10,666 bases of DNA from Candidatus Zixiibacteriota bacterium (GCA_030631455.1 DAOVLC010000016.1:1-10666); one strand, 5' to 3'; shown: positions 1 through 7,436, counted from the first letter of the stretch. Numbers and translations: made by a program. The notes: a model not told the origin generated them from the letters alone.

Positions 1-1
1 A

Positions 2-571
2 GTCAAGTATCTCATTGGCATGGCAATAGTCGTTTTCTGTATCTTCATCGTGTTCATCTATATCAGCATCTCATCGCGGGAACCGGCAGATACCGATGAT
101 CCGCCCCAGGGCGTTGCGGAAGACCAGCCGACTGAACTGGTCCAGCCATCTGAACAAAACAGGGAACTATCGATTGATGACGCAGAAGAGGGCATCGCAA
201 CGTTGCCAGAAGATCATAGCAGTGCTGCGGTGGATGATACTTTCGCGAACGGGCCGGTAAGGATGTATCCTGAGAGTCTCGAAGTGACAATGACATCAAC
301 ACAGGAGAGTTGGGCGACTGTTGTCGCAGACGGCGATACTGTATTCACAGATCCTTTCCAACCGGACAGCCTGAACAGTTTCAAAGCGCTGACAGAGCTT
401 GACTTCTCTTTAGGGAATTGGGAATTCATTACAGGGTCGATTTATGGCCATCCGTTCAAGCCTATGCGGAGTTTCCACATCGCAGGGAACGAGGGAGTCA
501 GGCTCAGGATCACAAGTGAGAACTGGGAGTCGTTCATTGATTCCAGCAAGGCAAGAAATGAGCAGGATTAA
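2..571 (+). CDS. rodZ: RodZ-like protein, C-terminal part (TM + DUF4115-like domain), 5' partial
   Basis: RodZ anchors the MreB cytoskeleton to the membrane and helps set rod shape. It has a cytoplasmic helix-turn-helix, one membrane helix and a periplasmic DUF4115 domain. Here the reading frame is open to the window edge. The first visible residues (KYLIGMAIVVFCIFIVFIYI) are a membrane helix, followed by an acidic, Pro/Glu-rich linker (about nt 75-255) and a C-terminal domain (about nt 277-545). That domain has the DUF4115 pattern: an aromatic in QESWATVVADG, a Phe-x-Ala segment, LGN, and a closing TSENW. ATG 20 lies inside the membrane helix and has no Shine-Dalgarno, so the true start, and presumably the HTH domain, lies upstream of the window. 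Family assignment is by recalled pattern only. Its last 14 nt overlap the next gene. Confidence 0.7.
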   Translation, partial: VKYLIGMAIVVFCIFIVFIYISISSREPADTDDPPQGVAEDQPTELVQPSEQNRELSIDDAEEGIATLPEDHSSAAVDDTFANGPVRMYPESLEVTMTSTQESWATVVADGDTVFTDPFQPDSLNSFKALTELDFSLGNWEFITGSIYGHPFKPMRSFHIAGNEGVRLRITSENWESFIDSSKARNEQD

Positions 572-1115
572 GACAACTGTGCAGAGGCTGAAAGTCGGTT
601 GGCTGATAAAGAGCCTCGAGGCTACCGTCGTCGACATCGGAAAACAGCTGGAAAGCTCGGGTCGCGTGCTCGTACTGCTTCCCTCAGATGAAGCCAGCAA
701 GAGCAAAGTTCTTGATGACGCGACCACTATTGCCGGTGCGTTCCCGGTCTCGGAGATCTGCCTTGTCTCGATGCCGGATTCCGATGTCCGGGAACTTGCC
801 CGCAGAGAGGGCTTTCGCAGTTTCGCACCGCACAGCCTCGAGATCAGTTGGTACGGTTTCCCGAACAAGAGTTTCTTCAATCGGATTCGCAATCTGAGAA
901 GCAGACTCGTGGTCGACCTGGACTTCGACAAGAGCTGCTTCAATGCCGCGGTAAGCGCAACATCCGGTGCACCATTGCGGGTGGGCCTGTTCGGAATATG
1001 GGGGCCACCAATTCATAACATCGAAATCAAGTCGAAGATATCCGTCGATTATAGCGAGAACATCCGCTCTCTGCTGAACGTGCTTTCATCGCTGAAAGCG
1101 GGAGCTTACAACTGA
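558..1115 (+). CDS. DUF6913-like hypothetical protein (glycosyltransferase-9-like fold suspected)
   Basis: This is a 185-residue cytoplasmic-looking protein with no signal peptide or membrane segment. I chose ATG 558, which has AAGG upstream and overlaps the preceding gene by 14 nt; the open frame extends back to 444 but would then overlap rodZ extensively. Residues about 36-75 (RVLVLLPSDEA, then SEICLVSMPD) look like the first strands of a Rossmann-like fold. Residues about 95-145 (SWYGFPNKSFFN, then LVVDLDFDKSCFNAAVSATS and RVGLFG) follow a layout I recall from Bacteroidota DUF6913 proteins, where NWFGKP is followed by DLLINL and a KVG strand. That layout is reminiscent of the heptosyltransferase N-terminal half. 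No catalytic residues can be assigned and the biochemical function is unknown. Its position directly before smc suggests co-expression with chromosome organisation genes. Confidence 0.55.
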   Translation: MSRIKTTVQRLKVGWLIKSLEATVVDIGKQLESSGRVLVLLPSDEASKSKVLDDATTIAGAFPVSEICLVSMPDSDVRELARREGFRSFAPHSLEISWYGFPNKSFFNRIRNLRSRLVVDLDFDKSCFNAAVSATSGAPLRVGLFGIWGPPIHNIEIKSKISVDYSENIRSLLNVLSSLKAGAYN

Positions 1116-1125
1116 GGCGCACGAC

Positions 1126-4100
1126 ATGTACCTTTCCAAGCTGCAACTTCTCGGATTCAAGTCGTTTCCTGAAAAGACAGAGCTCAAGTTCAATCGAGGG
1201 ATTACGTGCATAGTTGGGCCAAACGGCTGCGGCAAGACGAATCTTCTCGATGCGATCAGGTGGGTGCTCGGTGAAACGCGGATGTCGGTACTTCGTGGCT
1301 CCCGACTCGAAGAGATTATATTTGCGGGGACAAGAGATTACAAGCCGCTCGGTATGGCTGAGGTGGCGCTGTCGTTCGACAATCACGATCATACCGTTCC
1401 GTCAGGATACAACGAGATCGATGTTACCCGGAGACTGTTCCGTTCAGGCGATTCTGAGTTTAGCATAAATCGCACGCCGTGTCGGCTCAAAGATATCACC
1501 GATATGTTTCTCGATACCGGTCTTGGCCCGGGAGCCTATTCGGTAATCGAACAGAGCATGGTCGATGTGCTGCTTTCGGACAAGACCGAAGAGCGGCGGT
1601 TTCTTTTTGAAGAGGCTGCCGGTATCACGAAATACAAGCAGCGGAAGCGTCAGGCGTTGCGCAAGCTCGAAGCGACTGAGTCCGATCTTCTGCGACTTCA
1701 GGATGTTCTGACTGAGGTCGGGTCGCAGGTGTCGATGCTCAAGAGGCAGGTGTCAAAAGCGGAGCGGTACAAGAGCCTGAATGAAGAGATTAAACGCATC
1801 GGAATATCTCTCAGTTCCGCGGAGTGGACCGCCCTGAGCCGGAATGAGGATCAGCTTTCGAAGCAGCTGGAAGGATTGAAGATTGAGGGCGAAACCAATC
1901 TGGGAAAGCAGCGGGAATGGGAACTTCAGCGTGAAAAGATCGCCCTTGAGAGAACCGAATGTGATCGGCATGCGCGCGATGTCCAGTCAGAGCTCGATGA
2001 ATCTATCGGCAAGTGTCACAGGCTGGAAAACGAGATTTCTGTTCTGAATGAAAAGCTGCGGAATGCTTCGGTTTCCTTCTCTCAGGCGGGGTCAGACATC
2101 GATAACCTGGTCAAACGTCAGGAATCGCTTGAGCAGGAACTCAAAGACAACGACGGCGACCGACGGGAAGTTACTGGAAGCATATCCGATCTCAACGGTC
2201 GGCTTACCAGTGCGGAGTCGGAGCTTGAGGCCAGGCTCGCAGACTGCAATCGTCTGAGACAATTGGCTGAGGAGAGGCAAGAGCAGGCGGACGCCCTTAT
2301 GGAGAATCTTACCGGAAGGCGTGAAAGCCAGTTGACTCTTGATCTTCGCTACACCGCTGATACCGAGAAACTGGCTGAAGTCAAGACCGATATCAACCGA
2401 TTAGCCGGGAGAATCGAGGAATTGTCAGCGGAGCAGAGCGAAGTCGCTTCTGAGATCAAGAAGATCGAGGCGACCCTTACGGCAAAGAATGCTGGCATCT
2501 CCGGGATTGAATCTGCCATCAGCGATCTCGAAGCTGAGATAGAAAAGCTCGATGCTGAGAAACAACAGCAGATTGGAAAGCTCGAAAAGATTACAGCCCG
2601 ACTTGAGTTTCTCGAAAAGGTGATATCGGATTATGAAGGCTATGGGGAAGGTACCGCCGCAATCGGTAGACTAAAGGATGCGATACCCGGCGTAATCGAT
2701 ACTGTTGCGAACCTTGTGGAAAGTGACGGTGAACACTCCCCGCTGATTCAGGCGGTGCTTGGTGAGTACGCGGGCTATTTCGTGGTAGCGGATGACGACT
2801 CAGCCGCGGCAGTGCTCGACCATGTTCGGGCTGAGAAGCTCGGAAGAGTCGGTTTGATTGTGAAGAGTTACGTGTCTGATCCGGTGCCTCCCACTTCGAG
2901 CGATACTCTTGCGGGATGCACACCGGTTCGGTCTCTCGTATCAGGCGAAGACGACTTGTCCGGTTTGTTCGATTTTCTCTTCGATGGCCATTATCTGCTG
3001 AATCCGGGCGCGACGGCGCCGGTGAAGCAGAATCCATCAGCCGCATTCTGGAATCAGGACGGCGAGGTGGTCGCATCGGGTGGACGAGTTCGCTCCGCAG
3101 GATCGCAGGAGGTTGTCCTTGTTGGGAGAAAACGCGAACTGGAGAGCCTGGCTTCACAACGGCAGGGGTCGATCGATAAGATCGCTCGGACTAATCATGA
3201 CAAAGTAGAGAAAACGAAGAGACGGGATAACCAGCTGGCTGAGCTTGAAACATTCAGAGACGAGGTCTCGGTTCTGCGAGCTCGCTCGACCGAGCTCAAT
3301 ATCAGGAATTCCAATCTCGAATACGAACTCGCCGAACTGAGAGACCGGAAATCGGAGAAGGACCACGTTCGGAAAGAGCTTGCAGGCTCGATTGATGCAA
3401 TCTCGCGAGACAAATGTGATTTGACGAAGGTCGTCGATGATCTTCAGGCGAGCAGATCTCAAATCGAGTCCGAGTTGACTGATATTCGAGACAAGTTGCA
3501 GGTTGCGGAGGATGACTACACGGCGTCAGACAAGGAGAATAGCAGGCTTAAGCTGGAACTCGTCGGACTCGAAGGCCAGTTAAGCACACTCAGATCAAAT
3601 CGAAGCAGACTCGATGAGTTGAAAAACGACATAATCGAGACAATTGGATTGAGAACTGGCCAGCAGTCGGAACTTCTCACTGTCTCGGCAGAGAGCAAGA
3701 GGACTGTGCGCGAAAATGAAACCGAACTCAAGAGTGAATATGCGAGAACCGAGGAGAAGCGAGCCGAAGCGGTACATATCAGCACCGCCGTCTCAGAACT
3801 CGATGCAAAGATAAAGAAGATGGATGGGGAGCTGAAAATTCTCCGCAGGGAGGAGACCACAACACTTGAGAAGACCCACGAGCTGGATCTGGAGCTTTCA
3901 TCGGTACGTTCCCGCCAATCCAACATGATCGAAGACTCGGTGGAGCACTACGAATTTGACCCATCGACCAGTTCACTCGAAGTCAAGCTTTCGGATGACC
4001 AGCTTGCCGACCTGAGCGAACAGTTGGCGACATTGCGAAGGCGACTTGACAGTCTCGGTCCGGTGAATATGCTCGCTCTCGATGAGTATGACGAGCAGAG

Positions 4101-4725
4101 CAAGCGATACCAATTCCTGTCGGAGCAGGTGGCCGATCTGACCACCGCGAAGGAGGACCTCAATTCGACCATAAGCAAGATCAACATGACTGCCAAGAGG
4201 CTGTTCACAGAGACGCTTGAATTGGTCAGATCGAACTTCCAGGATGTGTTCAAGGAGCTTTTCGAGGGTGGTTCCGCGGATGTCAAGCTCGAAGAAGGAG
4301 TCGATGCACTCGAAGCGAATATCATCATTACCGCCCGTCCCCGTGGCAAGAAGATTCTCTCGATTCAACAGTTGTCCGGAGGTGAACGCGCACTCACCTC
4401 GATATCGCTGCTCTTCGCGCTCTATCTTGTGAAGCCGTCGCCGTTCTGCATTCTCGACGAAGTCGATGCTCCGCTGGATGACGCCAATATAGGACGTTTC
4501 CTGAAAATGATAAAGCGATTCTCCGAAGGTACACAGTTCATCATTATCACACACAACAAGTTGACGATGGAAGCCGCAGATGTGCTCTACGGCGTTACGA
4601 TGCACCAGCACGGCGTCTCTCAGATCGTGAGTGTCAACCTGAATAGCGCTGAAGAGAGAGACGCGTTGCTGAGTGAAGCCTCAGTCGAGGAACCTCAGGC
4701 CGAGGAAGCAGTCGAGATCGAGTAG
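1126..4725 (+). CDS. smc: Chromosome partition protein SMC
   Basis: SMC is the ATPase of the bacterial condensin. As a dimer with ScpA/ScpB it loads near origins and compacts and aligns chromosome arms. The 1199 residues are normal for the family. The N-terminal head has Walker A GPNGCGKTN (31-39, Lys37) and a Q-loop at YSVIEQ (Gln143), followed by the ERRFLFEEAAGITKYK segment. Long coiled coils (about 168-500 and 670-960, rich in Glu/Lys/Leu) flank the hinge (about 505-650, starting YGEGTAAIGRL). The C-terminal head starts near GPVNMLALDEY (978) and holds the ABC signature LSGGERA (1083 on), Walker B FCILDEVDAPLDD (1107 on, Glu1112) and the switch His1143 (ITHNK). All catalytic motifs are intact. 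ATG 1126 is preceded by GAGG at 1114-1117, 10 bp after the upstream stop. The tail is acidic. ScpA and ScpB are not in the window. Confidence 0.98.
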   Translation: MYLSKLQLLGFKSFPEKTELKFNRGITCIVGPNGCGKTNLLDAIRWVLGETRMSVLRGSRLEEIIFAGTRDYKPLGMAEVALSFDNHDHTVPSGYNEIDVTRRLFRSGDSEFSINRTPCRLKDITDMFLDTGLGPGAYSVIEQSMVDVLLSDKTEERRFLFEEAAGITKYKQRKRQALRKLEATESDLLRLQDVLTEVGSQVSMLKRQVSKAERYKSLNEEIKRIGISLSSAEWTALSRNEDQLSKQLEGLKIEGETNLGKQREWELQREKIALERTECDRHARDVQSELDESIGKCHRLENEISVLNEKLRNASVSFSQAGSDIDNLVKRQESLEQELKDNDGDRREVTGSISDLNGRLTSAESELEARLADCNRLRQLAEERQEQADALMENLTGRRESQLTLDLRYTADTEKLAEVKTDINRLAGRIEELSAEQSEVASEIKKIEATLTAKNAGISGIESAISDLEAEIEKLDAEKQQQIGKLEKITARLEFLEKVISDYEGYGEGTAAIGRLKDAIPGVIDTVANLVESDGEHSPLIQAVLGEYAGYFVVADDDSAAAVLDHVRAEKLGRVGLIVKSYVSDPVPPTSSDTLAGCTPVRSLVSGEDDLSGLFDFLFDGHYLLNPGATAPVKQNPSAAFWNQDGEVVASGGRVRSAGSQEVVLVGRKRELESLASQRQGSIDKIARTNHDKVEKTKRRDNQLAELETFRDEVSVLRARSTELNIRNSNLEYELAELRDRKSEKDHVRKELAGSIDAISRDKCDLTKVVDDLQASRSQIESELTDIRDKLQVAEDDYTASDKENSRLKLELVGLEGQLSTLRSNRSRLDELKNDIIETIGLRTGQQSELLTVSAESKRTVRENETELKSEYARTEEKRAEAVHISTAVSELDAKIKKMDGELKILRREETTTLEKTHELDLELSSVRSRQSNMIEDSVEHYEFDPSTSSLEVKLSDDQLADLSEQLATLRRRLDSLGPVNMLALDEYDEQSKRYQFLSEQVADLTTAKEDLNSTISKINMTAKRLFTETLELVRSNFQDVFKELFEGGSADVKLEEGVDALEANIIITARPRGKKILSIQQLSGGERALTSISLLFALYLVKPSPFCILDEVDAPLDDANIGRFLKMIKRFSEGTQFIIITHNKLTMEAADVLYGVTMHQHGVSQIVSVNLNSAEERDALLSEASVEEPQAEEAVEIE

Positions 4726-5645
4726 TGAAGTTTTCCATCAAAAGATTGCGGGATGGCTTGTCCAAGACAAAGGACAACCTTGTTGGCCGCATAAAATCGG
4801 CGGTAAGCCTTCACGCAAAGATAGATGATGAGTTGCTTGAAGAGCTTGAGGAAATCCTGATCAAGTCTGACGTCGGGATTGGCGCAACTGAAAGGGTCAT
4901 TGAAGAGCTGAAGGAGCGGGTCAAATCCGAGAAGGAGAAAGACTCTGCCAGAGTTGTCGATCTGCTCAAGAACGAAATCTCAGCGATTCTGAGATCGGAT
5001 AACCACCGTGAGAGTTTCTTCGACATTAACCTGAATCCGTATGTCGTGCTGGTCGTCGGTGTCAACGGCACCGGTAAGACGACGTCGATCGGGAAGCTGG
5101 CACACACATTCAAGCAGAATGGCAAATCGGTTGTGATCGCCGCATGCGACACGTTTCGTGCTGCTGCAATCGAACAGCTTGAGATATGGGCAAATCGGGT
5201 TGGATGTGATTTCGTGCGATCCACGCCGGGCGCCGACAGCGCCTCGGTCGCCTTCGATGCCGTCCAGGCAGCAAAATCGCGCGGAATCGACGTTGTTATA
5301 ATCGACACTGCAGGCCGCCTTCACACTAAGGTCAATCTGATGGAAGAGCTCAAGAAAATCAAACGTGTGGTTACTAAGGCTGAGCCGGAGGCTCCGCACG
5401 AGATTCTGCTGGCTATCGATGCCACGACCGGACAGAATGGCGTCCAGCAAGTGAAGGTTTTCGACGAGGCTCTTGGTTTGACCGGATTGATTCTCACCAA
5501 GCTTGACGGGACAGCCAAAGGCGGCATTGTCATCGCTATTGCAGATGAATTAAAAGTTCCTGTGAGGTTTGTAGGACTGGGCGAGAAAATCGAAGATTTA
5601 GATGAGTTCTCACCCGGTGACTTCGTCGAGGAGCTGTTCGGATGA
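4725..5645 (+). CDS. ftsY: Signal recognition particle receptor FtsY
   Basis: FtsY is the membrane-associated GTPase that docks SRP-ribosome-nascent chain complexes at SecYEG for co-translational insertion of membrane proteins. The 306 residues hold an N domain (helical, about 1-100) and an SRP GTPase G domain. The motifs are GVNGTGKTT (112-120), DTFRAAA (142 on), DTAGR (194-198), TKLDGTAKGG (258 on) and the closing GLGEKIEDLDEF. The long acidic A domain of E. coli FtsY is absent, as in many Gram-positive and other short forms, so membrane binding probably relies on the N-terminal amphipathic helix (KFSIKRLRDGLSK). The start is GTG 4725, whose G is the last base of the smc TAG stop, so the two genes are tightly coupled. 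The next gene overlaps in an ATGA. Confidence 0.97.
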   Translation: MKFSIKRLRDGLSKTKDNLVGRIKSAVSLHAKIDDELLEELEEILIKSDVGIGATERVIEELKERVKSEKEKDSARVVDLLKNEISAILRSDNHRESFFDINLNPYVVLVVGVNGTGKTTSIGKLAHTFKQNGKSVVIAACDTFRAAAIEQLEIWANRVGCDFVRSTPGADSASVAFDAVQAAKSRGIDVVIIDTAGRLHTKVNLMEELKKIKRVVTKAEPEAPHEILLAIDATTGQNGVQQVKVFDEALGLTGLILTKLDGTAKGGIVIAIADELKVPVRFVGLGEKIEDLDEFSPGDFVEELFG

Positions 5646-6040
5646 TCTCGACGATAGAGGTGAGCACAAACGATCGAACCGAGCTTGTTGATATAACGTC
5701 GCAGGTTCGGAAGATTGTCAAAGATTCGGGTATCGATGAGGGGTCGTGTCTCGTTTATGTGCCGCACACGACTGCGGCGGTGACCATTAACGAGAACGCA
5801 GATCCGACAGTGAAACGGGACATCCTGATGATTCTCGACAGGGTGATTCCTTTTTCCGATGACTACCATCATGCCGAAGGCAATTCCGCAGCGCATATCA
5901 AGTCTACCCTCGTGGGATCATCCGAGAGGATGATTATCAGGGACGGCGATCTGATCCTCGGACGCTGGCAGGGCGTTTTCTTCTGCGAGTTTGATGGCCC
6001 GAGATCCCGCAAGGTAACGATTCAGATGACCCCCGCCTGA
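5642..6040 (+). CDS. yjbQ: YjbQ/UPF0047 family protein (secondary thiamine-phosphate synthase-like)
   Basis: This 132-residue protein matches the YjbQ (UPF0047, TIGR00149) family along its whole length. The family motifs are VPHTTAAVTINENADP (40-55, with His42 and Asn50-Glu51), the His-rich HHAEGNSAAHIKS (76-88) and GRWQGVFFCEFDGPR (107-121). These conserved residues line the family's presumed active site. Members have weak thiamine-phosphate synthase activity and can rescue thiE mutants, but their main physiological role is not settled, so a thiamine role here is only a family-level label. The start ATG overlaps the ftsY stop in an ATGA, and the stop overlaps the next start in TGATG, so the gene sits inside a coupled operon. 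No oddities were seen. Confidence 0.93.
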   Translation: MISTIEVSTNDRTELVDITSQVRKIVKDSGIDEGSCLVYVPHTTAAVTINENADPTVKRDILMILDRVIPFSDDYHHAEGNSAAHIKSTLVGSSERMIIRDGDLILGRWQGVFFCEFDGPRSRKVTIQMTPA

Positions 6041-6510
6041 TGGTGACTTTTCGGATCATATCCATCGGCAAACCTCCAAAAGACTGGCGCAGCGAGGCAT
6101 TTCAGCATTATCGGAAGCTGATATCGCCATTTGCCGGCATTGAAGAGGTCTTTGTCAAGGAACAGAGAGTTTCGGAAAGCTCAGGCGTCGAGGACGCTCT
6201 GAAGAGGGAAGCTAATTCCCTTATGAAAGTGCTTGCGAACGGAGGATACAGAATCGCACTGGACAGATCCGGAAAGCAGCAATCGAGCGTTGAGTTGGCG
6301 CGGCATTTGGAAGGACTATTTCATCGGTTTTCGAAGTACGATCTTGTTATCGGGGGACCGCATGGCCTTCACGAGAGCCTTCTTCGCACCGTCGATGAGA
6401 CAGTCTCTTTTTCGCATCTCACCTTCCCACATGATCTTGCGAGAATTCTGCTTGCCGAGCAATTATACCGCGCTATGTCCATTTTGAATAACCTTCCGTA
6501 TCATAGATGA
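6040..6510 (+). CDS. rlmH: 23S rRNA (pseudouridine-1915-N3)-methyltransferase RlmH
   Basis: RlmH is a small SPOUT-fold homodimeric enzyme. It uses S-adenosylmethionine to methylate N3 of pseudouridine 1915 in helix 69 of 23S rRNA, acting on assembled 70S ribosomes. The 156 residues match the usual length. The SAM-binding knot is visible as LVIGGPHGL (102-110) and the segment LTFPHDLARILLAEQLYRA (127-145). The C-terminal tail NNLPYHR corresponds to the conserved YHR(E) tail that reaches the partner active site; here the terminal Glu seen in some homologs is absent. The start ATG overlaps the yjbQ stop by one base. It is the last gene of the first operon. I found no convincing terminator directly after it; the nearest candidate is the hairpin at 6666-6693. 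Confidence 0.97.
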   Translation: MVTFRIISIGKPPKDWRSEAFQHYRKLISPFAGIEEVFVKEQRVSESSGVEDALKREANSLMKVLANGGYRIALDRSGKQQSSVELARHLEGLFHRFSKYDLVIGGPHGLHESLLRTVDETVSFSHLTFPHDLARILLAEQLYRAMSILNNLPYHR

Positions 6511-6625
6511 GTTTGTCAGCATCCTTATTCGTCGAACCCTAAAAAACAGCAGAAATTCGCGCCAAAATGCGTTCAAGCTGGTTGATAATAAGCTCGGGGG
6601 AATTCAGATTAGGCAAAAGTTTTAC

Positions 6626-6651
6626 TTGACACACGTGTCAAACAATTGTTT
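6626..6651. promoter_or_regulatory. Two abutting palindromes filling the rpsU promoter (possible operator)
   Basis: TTGACAC-AC-GTGTCAA (6626-6641) is an inverted repeat with perfect 7-bp arms that includes the -35 box. AAACAATTGTTT (6640-6651) is a perfect 12-bp palindrome that shares two bases with it and reaches into the -10 box. Together they occupy the whole -35 to -10 interval. A dimeric repressor bound here would block RNA polymerase. No regulator is known, and the A+T-rich palindrome could be chance. Confidence 0.4.
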
Positions 6652-6654
6652 AAT
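6626..6654 (+). promoter_or_regulatory. Sigma70-type promoter for rpsU-yqeY-cvpA
   Basis: A consensus -35 TTGACA (6626-6631) is followed by a 17-nt spacer and TTTAAT (6649-6654) as -10. Transcription should begin near 6661, about 59 nt before the rpsU start. It is the only strong promoter-like sequence in the 209-bp gap after rlmH. The consensus match is seen directly; use in vivo is inferred. Confidence 0.75.
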
Positions 6655-6665
6655 ATAACCGGTGA

Positions 6666-6693
6666 GGCATTTGGAGACGAATGCCGTTTTTTT
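6666..6693 (+). terminator. Hairpin plus T7 tract in the rpsU leader (terminator or attenuator)
   Basis: GGCATT (6666-6671) pairs perfectly with AATGCC (6680-6685) across an 8-nt loop and is followed by G and seven T (6687-6693). It has the form of an intrinsic terminator, though the 6-bp stem is short. It lies after the predicted rpsU start point, so it could end read-through from the rlmH operon, attenuate rpsU, or both. Confidence 0.55.
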
Positions 6694-6703
6694 AGCTTGG
6701 CGA

Positions 6704-6710
6704 AGGGAGG
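6704..6710 (+). promoter_or_regulatory. Strong Shine-Dalgarno that sets the rpsU start at TTG 6720
   Basis: AGGGAGG at 6704-6710 is followed by 9 nt and then TTG 6720. An in-frame TTG at 6711 directly touches the Shine-Dalgarno and cannot be used with it. GTG 6729 is 18 nt away, which is too far. The protein from 6720 begins (M)PGVRIRDDESF, which aligns with the N-terminus of other S21 proteins. Confidence 0.75.
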
Positions 6711-6719
6711 TTGAGTTAT

Positions 6720-6920
6720 TTGCCAGGTGTGAGAATTCGCGATGATGAGTCATTTGAAAAGGCGCTGCGGCGTTTCAACAAGTTCTGCGAGAAAAGCGGT
6801 GTCCTTTCAGACATAAAAAAACATCAGCATTTCGAAAAGCCGTCGGATCGGAAAAAGCGAAAGATCAACGCGGCGAAGCGTAAAGCGCGCCGCTCGAAAA
6901 TAAGGCCAAGAAACAGATAG
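6720..6920 (+). CDS. rpsU: 30S ribosomal protein bS21
   Basis: S21 is a small basic protein of the 30S platform, near the anti-Shine-Dalgarno end of 16S rRNA, and it assists initiation. The 66 residues show the family core: ESFEKALRRFNKFCEKSGVL (10-29), then HFEKPSDRKKRK (37-48) and a highly basic tail ending KIRPRNR. The start is TTG 6720, chosen for its 9-nt spacing from AGGGAGG and its S21-like N-terminus. It has its own promoter and leader hairpin. yqeY follows after 20 bp, the widespread rpsU-yqeY pairing. Length and residues look normal; the rare start codon and leader structure suggest tuned expression. Confidence 0.97.
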   Translation: MPGVRIRDDESFEKALRRFNKFCEKSGVLSDIKKHQHFEKPSDRKKRKINAAKRKARRSKIRPRNR

Positions 6921-6940
6921 ACCGAATATAGGGTCTCTGT

Positions 6941-7384
6941 ATGAGCGTTTTCGAGAGAATCAACTCGGATTTGGTCTCTGCCATGAAGGCTGGAGACAAA
7001 GGCCGGACTGTGACGCTTCGCGGCCTGAAGTCGGCGATCCAGTATCGCAAGATCGACAAAGGCTCCGACCTGACTGATGATGAGGTAATCGCTGTTGTGT
7101 CCTCGACTGTGAAGAAGCACAAGGACTCGATCGAGCAGTACGACAAGGCTGGCAGAGATGATCTCGTGCAGGAAGAGAAGGCGCAGCTTGAGGTCGCATT
7201 GGTATATCTGCCGAAGCAGTTAGAGGCTGAAGAAATTGAAAAGGAAGTCGACGAGATTATAGCTGATGTTGGCGCGTCCGGTCCCTCGGATATCGGTAAA
7301 GTTATGAAGGGTATTATGCCGAAACTGAGGGGACGTGCGGACGGGAAGCTTGTCAAAGAGATAGTTTCTCGTAGACTGTCATAA
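6941..7384 (+). CDS. yqeY: GatB/YqeY domain protein
   Basis: This is a 147-residue stand-alone YqeY protein, homologous to the C-terminal tRNA-binding part of GatB (the amidotransferase subunit). Its role is not well defined; a link to tRNA or translation is inferred from the homology and from the recurrent rpsU neighbourhood. Visible family features are the N-terminal helix ending in LVSAMKAGDKGR, LRGLKSAIQYRKID (26-39), the KKHKDSIEQYDKAGRDDLVQ helix (58-77), EVALVYLPKQL (84-94), and the C-terminal SDIGKVMKGIMPKLRGRADG (116-135) followed by LVKEIVSRRL. ATG 6941 has only a weak GGG upstream. It starts 20 bp after rpsU and is probably co-transcribed with it. All parts of the domain are present. 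Confidence 0.95.
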   Translation: MSVFERINSDLVSAMKAGDKGRTVTLRGLKSAIQYRKIDKGSDLTDDEVIAVVSSTVKKHKDSIEQYDKAGRDDLVQEEKAQLEVALVYLPKQLEAEEIEKEVDEIIADVGASGPSDIGKVMKGIMPKLRGRADGKLVKEIVSRRLS

Positions 7385-7399
7385 ACCTTTTCGTCCGGA

Positions 7400-7436
7400 T
7401 AAAGGAATATTCGGGCGTCTCCTTTAGCACGGAGGC
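7400..7436 (+). promoter_or_regulatory. Two mutually exclusive hairpins in the cvpA leader
   Basis: TAAAGGA (7400-7406) can pair with TCCTTTA (7420-7426). Alternatively GTCTCC (7417-7422) can pair with GGAGGC (7431-7436, one G-U), which would bury the cvpA Shine-Dalgarno GGAGG (7431-7435). The two stems share bases 7420-7422, so only one can form. This could switch cvpA translation, but both stems are short. Confidence 0.25.

Noticed and set aside
444..557. Longer N-terminus for the gene ending at 1115
   Set aside because: It would overlap rodZ by 128 nt, has low-complexity Ser/Arg composition, and ATG 558 has a better ribosome site.
410..943. 177-codon - strand frame across the rodZ end and the following gene
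   Set aside because: The sense strand has two coupled genes with good starts; the antisense frame has no Shine-Dalgarno and shadow-like composition.
2591..3157. 188-codon - strand frame inside smc
   Set aside because: It is antisense to the SMC hinge region and very rich in Arg, Pro and Ser; a shadow of the coding bias of smc.
6511..6625. Terminator or small gene directly after rlmH
   Set aside because: No stem followed by a T tract and no open frame with a ribosome site was found; only AT-rich sequence without clear structure.
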